Shown one piece after another: positions 1 to 5,757 of a stretch of 7,768 nt of DNA. The notes beneath the pieces were generated by a model that was not told where the DNA came from, made no database searches, and saw nothing but the letters and a program-made list of their open reading frames with translations. The translations under genes and the position numbers were made by a program. How positions within the stretch are numbered: the first letter of the stretch is position 1; each line of letters opens with the position of its first letter. This DNA is from Dysgonomonas sp. GTDB taxonomy: Bacteria > Bacteroidota > Bacteroidia > Bacteroidales > Dysgonomonadaceae. The stretch lies in the NCBI GenBank assembly GCA_003523545.1, contig DQAM01000401.1, positions 1-7,768 of the forward strand, written 5' to 3'.

Positions 1-1023
1 CATAAATTAGATTTGAGTAATAATCCCCGGCTGATTGAAATAGGCTGCGGCTTCAACCGCCTCGAAGAACTCGATGTGAGCAGCAATACAAATCTGGAGT
101 ACCTCAATTGCTCGGGTAATAAGCTTGATTCTCTCGATACCAGCAGCAATCTTTTACTCAAAACCCTTGCTTTTACGGATAACTGCCTTACCCGCATAGA
201 TATAACGCATAATACCAAACTGCAAGACCTGTATTGCGCCGAAAACAAGATCAGGGAACTGGATACTTCCCGAAATACTTTGCTCACCCATCTCAATTGT
301 AATACCAATCAGTTGAGCACCCTCGACCTGCGGAACAACAGGCAGTTATATTTTCTCGAATGCAGCTCCAACGAACTTACCGAACTGCCCTTGGATAGCA
401 ATACTGTGATAGGAATTTTGTCTTGCAGCGATAACAATATTACCGCTTTAGATATAAGTAAGCTGACTCATGTGAAAATAATCTACTGCAATTACAACCG
501 GCTTGATTCTCTCGATATCACCCACAATACCGAACTGAATACATTGTATTGCGGACACAACAACCTGAAGGTGCTGGATACCCATGCCAATCCTGTTTTA
601 AGAGGTTTATTCTGCGAAGACAACCGGCTGGCGGAGCTCAATATCGACGGTAATCCCGAAATGAGTTCACTGGATTGTAGCAACAACCAATTGACATCCA
701 TAGACCTGAAAGGTAAATATGACCTGAATAATTTTTATTGTGCAGGCAACCGGATCGAATCACTGTATCTGGCAGACTGCGGATGGCTCAAAATGCTTGA
801 ATGTCAGGACAACCGCCTCACACATCTCGATATATCCCTCAATCCCCAGCTGGCAAAACTGGATTGCAGCAACAACCGGATCATTGAGCTGGATATCAGC
901 CGCAATTACAATCTGCTCGATCTGAAAACCAGCGGAAACCCTGAACTTAAAACTATCTGGATCAATGAATTCCAGTTCCGAACCGCCGGAATGGATGATT
1001 TTACCAATCTGAAACGTAAATAG
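1..1023 (+). CDS. Leucine-rich repeat protein, 5'-truncated by window edge
   Basis: The reading frame is open from base 1 (His-Lys-Leu-Asp-Leu-Ser), so the gene starts upstream; a TTG at 13 is an internal Leu codon, not a start. After 14 residues come 14 consecutive LRR units of exactly 21 residues (43-924) with no insertions, consensus xCxxNxLxxLDxSxNxxLxxL, then a C-terminal cap containing Thr-Ile-Trp-Ile (Trp codon 958-960) and a basic end, Lys-Arg-Lys. Thirteen of the 14 units keep Cys at the second position. The two genes downstream share the repeat type and the Ile-Trp cap and carry a lipoprotein signal, a BACON domain and an EF-hand. I infer, but cannot see, that the missing N-terminus is similar. 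No membrane anchor or secretion-type C-terminal domain is visible. The likely role is ligand or protein binding outside the cytoplasm; the ligand is unknown. Confidence 0.9.
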   Translation, partial: HKLDLSNNPRLIEIGCGFNRLEELDVSSNTNLEYLNCSGNKLDSLDTSSNLLLKTLAFTDNCLTRIDITHNTKLQDLYCAENKIRELDTSRNTLLTHLNCNTNQLSTLDLRNNRQLYFLECSSNELTELPLDSNTVIGILSCSDNNITALDISKLTHVKIIYCNYNRLDSLDITHNTELNTLYCGHNNLKVLDTHANPVLRGLFCEDNRLAELNIDGNPEMSSLDCSNNQLTSIDLKGKYDLNNFYCAGNRIESLYLADCGWLKMLECQDNRLTHLDISLNPQLAKLDCSNNRIIELDISRNYNLLDLKTSGNPELKTIWINEFQFRTAGMDDFTNLKRK

Positions 1024-1077
1024 AATATCCTATATTCAGCGTGAAACTCCTTTCTATGCTGATTTTGGATAAGTTTA

Positions 1078-1107
1078 TTTGATTTTTAATAAATTTTTAT
1101 AATTTAG
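1078..1107 (+). promoter_or_regulatory. Candidate Bacteroides-type promoter before the second LRR gene
   Basis: TTTG at 1078-1081 is followed after 18 bases by TAATTTAG at 1100-1107, which matches TAnnTTTG except for one base. The start codon at 1134 would leave a leader of about 20 bases. The flanks are very AT-rich, so a chance match is possible. No terminator with a T-run separates this site from the preceding gene, so read-through is also possible. Confidence 0.4.
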
Positions 1108-1133
1108 CGTCTCGATTATAAAATTTATAGGGA

Positions 1134-2516
1134 ATGAAGAAGTATTTTTTTGTATTAGCCTTATCTATAACTACGTTTTGGTGGACAGGCTGCGAGAGCG
1201 AGGAGCCGGATTTTTCTTCCGGAAACATTGAAGTGGCAAATTCAAACATTACACTCGATCATAGTAATGCCTATGAGCTATCTTTTAATTCCACCTTCGA
1301 GTGGACGGTTTCATTATCCGATACATCAAAGACCGGATGGTGCAATGTTTTCCCGCTGACCGGAAAAGGGGGTGATGCAAAGATCACCGTCAATGCCCTG
1401 CCAAACATGAATAATGACAGGTCGGTGACATTGACACTCAAATCGGGAAATGTCGAAAAAACCGTGGAAATACTACAGAACTTCGGATGCGGGGTGGATG
1501 ACATTTACATCCCTGATGCAACCTTCCGCAACTACTGCCTCGAATTCTATGATGTAGACGGCGATGGTCATATATCGGCCGGCGAAGTCGAGAGAGTTGT
1601 TAAATTACAGATGGATTCATATCAATGGAGAGATATAAAAGACTACCAGGGTATAGAATACTTCAAAGCATTAAGGGATTTATATATTTCGTCTGGTTAT
1701 TATCTGACAAATCTGGATGTCAGCAAGAATAAGAATCTTGAAAAACTGGTAATGCAATACTCCGGTATAGATAAACTGGATCTGACTAATAATACAAAGC
1801 TAAAGCATCTGGAAGGGCGTTTCTCTTTCAAGGAATTGGATTTGAGTAAAAATACACAGCTCGAATATTTATCATGTGGAAGCGGAAACCTGACCAGTAT
1901 AGATATCAGTAATAGTCCTAATTTAAAATATTTTTACTGCGAATATAATTCCATCAAAAAACTGGATCTGAGCAAGAATCCTGCTCTCGAAACCATCAAT
2001 ATCAGAGGAGGAAGTTTAGAAGAATTCGTGCTTGGCAACCAGCCTAACCTTGCCTCGTTGATTTGCGGATATAGTAATCTGTCCACGTTAGACGTGAGCG
2101 CGTGTCCCAACCTGAAAAATCTTAACTGTTACGATAATAATCTTTCTTCATTAGATTTGAGCGGATGTCCTTATCTGGAGGTATTAAGCTGTCATAGCAA
2201 TAAGCTGACTTTCTTGAATCTGAGCGGATGTCCCAATCTGGCGGAGATAGACTGCAACGACAATTATTTAACCTCTATAGATGTAAGTAAATGTACTAAA
2301 CTGACGCAGCTGGACTGCTCTTATAATCCATTGACATCGGTATTGGATCTAACCAGAAACCTGTTAATACAATCAGTATACTGTTACAACTGGTATGGCG
2401 ATAACAAATTGTCCGAAATTTGGTTAGATGTAGGAATGTCTACTAAGAACGTTTATATTTCAAAAAATTCCGAAACACAAGTGGTATACAAGTACATAGT
2501 TACCGTACCTCATTAA
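1134..2516 (+). CDS. BACON / EF-hand / LRR surface lipoprotein
   Basis: A 460-residue protein. Residues 1-19 form a signal peptide ending Trp-Thr-Gly before Cys20, the probable lipidated Cys (Trp at -3 is unusual). The acidic run after it (Glu21, Glu23, Glu24, Asp26) resembles the surface-export signals of Bacteroidetes lipoproteins. Residues about 33-116 look like a BACON domain, a beta-sandwich thought to bind carbohydrate or protein. Residues 140-151 form a canonical EF-hand calcium loop (Asp140, Asp142, Asp144, Gly145, Glu151). From about residue 175 to 425 run roughly 11-12 LRR units of about 21 residues with Cys in the Leu-x-Cys column; four adjacent units also have Cys in the SxC position. 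The cap contains Glu-Ile-Trp-Leu (Trp430). The start is supported by the signal peptide directly after it. Only 37 bases separate it from the next gene, its paralogue, so the two are probably co-transcribed. The ligand is unknown. Confidence 0.93.
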   Translation: MKKYFFVLALSITTFWWTGCESEEPDFSSGNIEVANSNITLDHSNAYELSFNSTFEWTVSLSDTSKTGWCNVFPLTGKGGDAKITVNALPNMNNDRSVTLTLKSGNVEKTVEILQNFGCGVDDIYIPDATFRNYCLEFYDVDGDGHISAGEVERVVKLQMDSYQWRDIKDYQGIEYFKALRDLYISSGYYLTNLDVSKNKNLEKLVMQYSGIDKLDLTNNTKLKHLEGRFSFKELDLSKNTQLEYLSCGSGNLTSIDISNSPNLKYFYCEYNSIKKLDLSKNPALETINIRGGSLEEFVLGNQPNLASLICGYSNLSTLDVSACPNLKNLNCYDNNLSSLDLSGCPYLEVLSCHSNKLTFLNLSGCPNLAEIDCNDNYLTSIDVSKCTKLTQLDCSYNPLTSVLDLTRNLLIQSVYCYNWYGDNKLSEIWLDVGMSTKNVYISKNSETQVVYKYIVTVPH

Positions 2517-2553
2517 TATACAACTATCTATTTATTTAAAATAACATAGAACG

Positions 2554-3735
2554 ATGAACAAATATATCTGCTTATCAGCCATTCTTATAGCTATCTTCGC
2601 ATGCAGTGCTTGTAGTGGCAGCGATACCGTATATGCGCCGGCAAGCGTGAAGGTAAGCAGCACACATATCCTGCTGAACGATGACAATGCGTATGAATTA
2701 TCGTACTACGCATCTCACGATTGGGAAATAAGTGTGCCCGAAGATACGGAAAATCAGTGGTATGAAATATCGCCCATGAGCGGAAAGGCAGGCAATGGAA
2801 AGATCTCCATCCATGCATCGGCAAACGATTCGTATGATGACAGGGATATACTATTCACCATCAAATCGGAGGAAGCCGAGCAAAGCGTAAGTGTATCTCA
2901 GCCGATGGGCTGCGGCGTCACCGATATCCGGATTCCGGATGAAACGTTCAGAGCATTTTGTCTCGAAAAATTCGACTCAAATAAGGACGGACTACTATCA
3001 GCTCGTGAAGTTTCAATAGTCAAGTATCTCACAATAAATTATTACTATCACGAAAGCTTTAACAGCCTGGAAGGCATCCAGTATTTTAAGTCACTAAAAT
3101 CGCTGATATACCAATCTGCCTATGATTTAAATGAATTAGATCTGAGTAAAAACCAAAAACTGGAAGAGCTGGTACTCTATAATTCTGAACTGGAAGAACT
3201 GGACCTAAGTAATAATCGTGAACTCAACCACCTAAACCTTAGATACAACAATAAATTGAAGACTCTAAATACAAGCGAAAACACGAAATTGGAATATTTA
3301 ATGTTGTATGATCATAAGAATCTCTCCAGTGTGGACATATCAAATAATGGAAGTCTTGCAAAATTAGAGTGTAATTATAACAATTCGTTAGAGAACTTAA
3401 TTCTAGGTAATCATCCCAAACTTTTAGAAATAGATTGTAGGTATAATAAGCAATTAACCTCCCTCAATCTCGAAGGATGTGCCAGCTTACAGTATCTATA
3501 TTGCCCTAACAATAAATTAACATCGCTCGATCTGCATAAAAATTCGGCTTTGGAAAATATATACTGTAGTTATAATCAATTTGCCATCTTAGACCTGACT
3601 AATAATCTATCTCTGAAACGAATTATGTTTTATTACTGGGAAAGCAATCCTGAAATATGGCTGAATAAAGCACTTGAAAATAGAACCGATATTTATATTG
3701 ACTCCTATTTCGACACTGCGATATTATACAAATAA
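2554..3735 (+). CDS. BACON / EF-hand / LRR surface lipoprotein (paralogue)
   Basis: A 393-residue protein with the same plan as its upstream neighbour. The signal peptide ends at Cys17 or Cys20; Cys20 followed by Ser-Gly-Ser-Asp is the better fit to the neighbour's layout. A BACON-like domain spans about 32-116. A canonical EF-hand loop spans 141-152 (Asp141, Asn143, Asp145, Gly146, Glu152). About eight LRR units follow from about residue 178, several of them 22 residues rather than 21, with fewer Cys than in the neighbour. The cap contains Glu-Ile-Trp-Leu (Trp369). The linker before the EF-hand keeps a Gly-Cys-Gly motif also present upstream, so the pair arose by duplication and then diverged, with repeat units lost or gained. 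It is the last gene of the set, with a strong hairpin 16 bases after the stop. Probable role: a surface binding protein, calcium-stabilised. The ligand is unknown. Confidence 0.93.
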   Translation: MNKYICLSAILIAIFACSACSGSDTVYAPASVKVSSTHILLNDDNAYELSYYASHDWEISVPEDTENQWYEISPMSGKAGNGKISIHASANDSYDDRDILFTIKSEEAEQSVSVSQPMGCGVTDIRIPDETFRAFCLEKFDSNKDGLLSAREVSIVKYLTINYYYHESFNSLEGIQYFKSLKSLIYQSAYDLNELDLSKNQKLEELVLYNSELEELDLSNNRELNHLNLRYNNKLKTLNTSENTKLEYLMLYDHKNLSSVDISNNGSLAKLECNYNNSLENLILGNHPKLLEIDCRYNKQLTSLNLEGCASLQYLYCPNNKLTSLDLHKNSALENIYCSYNQFAILDLTNNLSLKRIMFYYWESNPEIWLNKALENRTDIYIDSYFDTAILYK

Positions 3736-3751
3736 ATTATTATAAAAGGCC

Positions 3752-3783
3752 AGAAGCCGTCTCATTATGAGACGGCTTCTTTC
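3752..3783 (+). terminator. Intrinsic terminator after the LRR genes
   Basis: A perfect inverted repeat with 14-base arms (3752-3765 and 3767-3780) around a single central base; the folded RNA would have a GC-rich stem of 12-13 pairs and a small loop. It starts 16 bases after the stop at 3735. The T-tract on the + side is short (TTCTTTC). Read leftward the hairpin is followed by GGCCTTTTATAA, so it may also stop transcription from the convergent gene. Confidence 0.8.
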
Positions 3784-3793
3784 AATAAACCGA

Positions 3794-3821
3794 AAATACC
3801 GTCATTCTATATCCGGTATTT
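3794..3821 (-). terminator. Weak hairpin after the phage-like gene, possible terminator
   Basis: Eight-base arms (3794-3801 and 3814-3821, AAATACCG and its complement) with a 12-base loop, 17 bases beyond the -1-frame stop of the leftward gene. Read leftward, the second arm ends in TTTT. The stem is short and AT-rich, so the stronger hairpin at 3752-3780 may be the real stop. Confidence 0.3.
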
Positions 3822-3838
3822 GTCTTTATAAATCTACC

Positions 3839-4116
3839 TTACCTCCTTATCTGCTGGAGGAACTTAGCCTGTTCTTCTTCGGCTGCGGCTTTGTCGGAGC
3901 GGTAGAGAAGGAATCCGAAAACTTCGACAACCGTCTTTTCCAGAATTTCATCAAAACGGTATATTTTATCCTCTGCCAGATCGGCAATGACTTTATACCA
4001 TCCCCACTTTCGGCAAAATGACTGATATCCTTTAGAAGTCGGCCGGTTTGATCCTTTACCGTCGAAAAGAGGTGCAAAATCTTCTCTGATTCGGCTTTTC
4101 TGCGTAAAAAAAAAGC
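3839..4116 (-). other. -1-frame C-terminal extension of the phage-like gene
   Basis: If the ribosome or polymerase slips by one base at the T9 run (4106-4114, ending in the heptamer T TTT TTA in the zero frame), the frame stays open for 88 more codons and ends at TAA 3841-3839, giving a 248-residue product. This tail contains Lys-Trp-Gly-Trp-Tyr-Lys-Val-Ile-Ala-Asp-Leu-Ala, a helix-like acidic stretch (Asp-Glu-Ile-Leu-Glu-Lys), Val-Glu-Val-Phe-Gly-Phe-Leu-Leu-Tyr and a Glu/Gln/Lys-rich end, which is far more protein-like than the zero-frame tail. A run of ten T would join the two frames without slippage. The zero-frame stop lies only 8 bases before the -1 stop. Confidence 0.65.
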
Positions 4117-4584
4117 GATGAGAGGCATCACCTTGTCACAAGGCATGGAGCGGAACATATCGCGCCGTGTCTCTGCCGTCTTGGCATCGTACTTTTCGCC
4201 GTAAGGGCGGCAGAGAATAGAAAGCAGCTCCGATATTTTGGTGTCGCTTTCGCTTTCGAGCACGCTCTCCACGTCCACCCATTCGGCAAGCGTCAATTCG
4301 TCCGAAAAGGATACGGCAAACTTCTGCCCGTCTACCTCGATACGGTTCGAAGGCTCGAAATTCTCTTCGAAGATAAACCCCAGCGTATCGACAATGATAT
4401 TGAATACCTGCGTAGGCGAATCGAGCAGTACATCGGTTTCGATTTTGCAGATAGCGGCGATAAATTCTACATATTCGAGTTTGGTTTGCGGCTGCTTCAT
4501 AAACCAGCGTTCGTAATCGCCCAGCGTAATTTCTGCCCACGAAGCCGGTACATGGATAACAGTGTCGTTGAATTCAAGTTTCAT
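3847..4584 (-). CDS. Phage tail-assembly (chaperone-like) protein, frame broken at T9
   Basis: The uninterrupted frame gives 245 residues, starting at the ATG read leftward from 4584. The N-terminus, with Pro-Ala-Ser-Trp-Ala-Glu-Ile-Thr-Leu-Gly-Asp-Tyr (residues 13-24), and the central segment Leu-Ser-Ile-Leu-Cys-Arg-Pro-Tyr (121-128) resemble proteins encoded near tail genes in Bacteroidetes phages; I infer a tail-assembly-chaperone-like role. There is no signal peptide, so it is cytoplasmic. Codons 157-160 (Ala-Phe-Phe-Leu) contain nine T in a row (4106-4114). Downstream, this frame becomes rich in Ser, Lys and Arg and ends SSSSR, which looks like out-of-frame translation, whereas the -1 frame reads as an ordinary protein. 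The gene is therefore frameshifted: programmed, phase-variable, decayed or mis-sequenced. No other phage gene is visible nearby. Confidence 0.75.
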   Translation of the reverse strand: MKLEFNDTVIHVPASWAEITLGDYERWFMKQPQTKLEYVEFIAAICKIETDVLLDSPTQVFNIIVDTLGFIFEENFEPSNRIEVDGQKFAVSFSDELTLAEWVDVESVLESESDTKISELLSILCRPYGEKYDAKTAETRRDMFRSMPCDKVMPLIAFFLRRKAESEKILHLFSTVKDQTGRLLKDISHFAESGDGIKSLPIWQRIKYTVLMKFWKRRLSKFSDSFSTAPTKPQPKKNRLSSSSR

Positions 4585-4599
4585 AAAGTATTTTTGGTG

Positions 4600-4619
4600 T
4601 TGGTTTGTATTTCAACCAA
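4600..4619. repeat. Short inverted repeat in the leader of the phage-like gene
   Basis: TTGGTT (4600-4605) and AACCAA (4614-4619) with an 8-base loop, 16 bases upstream of the leftward start codon. It is short and could be chance; if transcribed it would form a weak stem near the ribosome-loading site. Confidence 0.3.
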
Positions 4620-4633
4620 TAGATAAATAAGAG

Positions 4634-4672
4634 AATTAAGAATTAAGAATGAAAAATTAAGAATGAAGAATG
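4634..4672. repeat. Heptamer tandem repeat (AATTAAG / AATGAAG)
   Basis: Five complete 7-base units in strict register (4634-4640, 4641-4647, 4648-4654, 4655-4661, 4662-4668) plus AATG. Units alternate between AATTAAG and AATGAAR. The array lies 50-88 bases upstream of the leftward start at 4584, inside its predicted leader, so copy-number change would alter leader length but not the reading frame. Confidence 0.75.
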
Positions 4673-4693
4673 CCTGCGGAAAAAATACAGGGA

Positions 4694-4726
4694 CAAACCT
4701 ATGTATTCATCTGGGGCTGTCCCAAA
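4694..4726 (-). promoter_or_regulatory. Candidate promoter of the phage-like gene
   Basis: Read leftward: TTTG (4726-4723), 21 bases, then TAGGTTTG (4701-4694), a perfect match to TAnnTTTG at the expected spacing. The transcript would start near 4688, leaving a leader of about 100 bases that includes the heptamer repeat. The TTTG element falls inside the IS-end-like sequence. Confidence 0.45.
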
Positions 4727-4729
4727 AGT
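4713..4729. mobile_element. Possible insertion-sequence end remnant
   Basis: GGGGCTGTCCCAAAAGT resembles the termini I associate with insertion sequences in Bacteroidales genomes. No transposase, partner end or target duplication is visible here, so at most this is a leftover end. The family assignment rests on memory of the motif. Confidence 0.3.
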
Positions 4730-4845
4730 AAAATTGTACTATCAAAATGTTACTTCCTTTTGTCATTGAGCCGCCTCCGCTCCTCGATCGTTGATTCCAA
4801 AGCCGTGTGTATGATAGATATTTGTAGCGAACCATTACTTTCGTT

Positions 4846-4914
4846 TGTCATCCTGACGAAATGAAGGATCTTGTTCTTCAAAATAAAACAGATGCTTCGT
4901 ATCTCAGCATGACA
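4846..4914. repeat. Inverted-repeat doublet (REP-like)
   Basis: The outer arms TGTCATCCTGA (4846-4856) and TCAGCATGACA (4904-4914) are complementary with one mismatch. Complementarity continues inward imperfectly, with GAAGGATCT on the left facing AGATGCTTC on the right. The middle is AT-rich. Sequences beginning GTCATCCTGA and ending in its complement are common interspersed repeats in Bacteroidetes, from general knowledge; the copy number in this genome cannot be judged from one window. Confidence 0.6.
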
Positions 4915-4995
4915 TGAAAAAAGAAGAAAATCAAGAATGCAGTAGAAAGCCTCTGTGTCTGTCCGTATGGGTGGGTACACCGCGGGATGTATTCC

Positions 4996-5036
4996 TAGGG
5001 ACGTGTTTGTAGGGACGGCTTCCAAAGCCGTCCCTG
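4996..5036. repeat. Perfect hairpin plus direct repeat TAGGGACG
   Basis: AGGGACGGCTT (5011-5021) and its exact complement (5025-5035) enclose a 3-base loop: an 11-pair GC-rich stem. TAGGGACG occurs twice, at 4996-5003 and 5010-5017. The 12-mer TTCCAAAGCCGT of the right half (5020-5031) also occurs at 4795-4806, indicating copies of one repeat family. There is no T-run on either side, so it is unlikely to be a terminator. Confidence 0.65.
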
Positions 5037-5100
5037 TGTATATTGCATCTTTAATTACAGAGGGCCCAGAGCCGTCCGGATGATGCGTCGAATATTCGCA

Positions 5101-5153
5101 GGGGTTGACCTGTGTGTCAACCCGAAAACCATGCAAACACGCAGGTTTGCCCC
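5101..5153. repeat. Nested inverted-repeat doublet (REPIN-like)
   Basis: Two 21-base half-elements face each other, 5101-5121 and the complement of 5133-5153. Both read GGGG, a triplet, ACCTG, T or C, GTGT, the complementary triplet, C. The triplet pair is TTG/CAA in the left half and CAA/TTG in the right. Each half folds alone (left stem 5102-5109 with 5116-5123; right stem 5133-5138 with 5145-5150) and the two can also pair with each other. This is the layout of REP doublets mobilised by Y1 (RAYT) transposases; no such gene lies in the window. Confidence 0.65.
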
Positions 5154-5287
5154 TATATTCCTTCTTCCTGGCAGGTAAAGAATCCGTAGCTGATATAACG
5201 AGCTGTACTTTTATTTACAAATACATACTTATAACGGGAGTTATGCAGATTTGAGATTATCTTCATACTTATTCCATAATTAATATC

Positions 5288-5295
5288 TATATTTG
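5288..5295 (+). promoter_or_regulatory. Candidate -7 element of the VOC/GyrI operon
   Basis: TATATTTG matches TAnnTTTG exactly, 36 bases before the start codon at 5332, giving a short leader of about 30 bases. No TTTG lies 19-21 bases upstream, so the -33 element is poor or absent. Confidence 0.45.
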
Positions 5296-5331
5296 GAATT
5301 AAGACAAAAACATTATTCTGCTGTATAAGGG

Positions 5332-5721
5332 ATGAAAATAGAACACCTTGCTATCTGGACAGACGACATCGAAAAGATGCGTGAATTTTACCTGGCTTAT
5401 TTCGACGTTACGAGCGGGGAGAAGTATGTGAATCCGGTTAAAAAATATACCTCTTATTTCCTGACTTTCGGCGGTGGCGGAAGCCGTATCGAGCTGATGC
5501 ACCGTCCCGATATAGACGGTATGCAGACCCGCCGGGGCTTTTCGAAGGGTTTTGCCCATATCGCTATTTCGGTAGGCGGTAAAGAAGCCGTAGACCGCCT
5601 TACCGAACGCCTTCGGGCCGACGGTTACACCATTGCCGGCGAACCCCGTACGTCGGGCGACGGGTACTACGAAAGCGGAATACTCGATCCCGAAGGCAAT
5701 TATGTGGAGATAGTGGCATAG
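5332..5721 (+). CDS. VOC-family (glyoxalase / bleomycin-resistance fold) protein
   Basis: A 129-residue single-chain VOC protein with two beta-alpha-beta-beta-beta modules. His5, Glu54, His76 and Glu126 fall at the four positions that bind a divalent metal in glyoxalase I-like enzymes. The C-terminal signature Asp-Pro-Glu-Gly-Asn-Tyr-Val-Glu-Ile is complete. Length is normal for the family and there is no signal peptide, so it is cytoplasmic. Substrate is not predictable: family members act as glyoxalases, thiol transferases, dioxygenases or drug-binding proteins. The ATG at 5332 is preceded by a -7 element and an AAGGG run and leaves the N-terminal first strand intact. The next gene starts 36 bases after its stop, so the two are probably one transcript. 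Confidence 0.93.
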   Translation: MKIEHLAIWTDDIEKMREFYLAYFDVTSGEKYVNPVKKYTSYFLTFGGGGSRIELMHRPDIDGMQTRRGFSKGFAHIAISVGGKEAVDRLTERLRADGYTIAGEPRTSGDGYYESGILDPEGNYVEIVA

Positions 5722-5757
5722 TGCCGCTATCGGAATATAAATAACATAAATAACAAC

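Larger units (their letters stand above)
4585..5331. other. Gene-free intergenic region built of repeats
   Basis: No open frame here has a convincing protein, RBS or family match. A 128-codon leftward frame (5136-4750) runs straight through several inverted repeats and is judged spurious. The stretch contains, in order: a small hairpin, a heptamer tandem repeat, an IS-end-like sequence overlapping a leftward promoter candidate, an inverted-repeat doublet (4846-4914), a perfect hairpin (5011-5035), a 10-base palindrome CGAATATTCG (5089-5098), a second doublet (5101-5153), and a quieter AT-rich stretch leading to the VOC promoter. I see no tRNA or rRNA. Confidence 0.7.

Noticed and set aside
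13..15. TTG as the start of the first LRR gene
   Set aside because: The frame is open to base 1 with LRR-consistent residues (Leu-Asp-Leu-Ser), so this is an internal codon of a gene that starts outside the window.
1023..1037. GAATAT / ATATTC inverted repeat after the first LRR gene as a terminator
   Set aside because: Only six AT-rich pairs and no T-run follow; too weak.
3767..4021. Rightward 84-codon open frame
   Set aside because: It begins inside the terminator hairpin and lies antisense to the phage-like gene, whose -1 frame explains the coding signal there.
4750..5136. Leftward 128-codon open frame
   Set aside because: It runs through two inverted-repeat families and a perfect hairpin, has no recognisable domain or protein-like pattern, and is best explained by repeats lacking stops in that frame.
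4634..5153. CRISPR array
   Set aside because: The repeats differ from one another in sequence and length and lack regular spacers; no cas gene is present.
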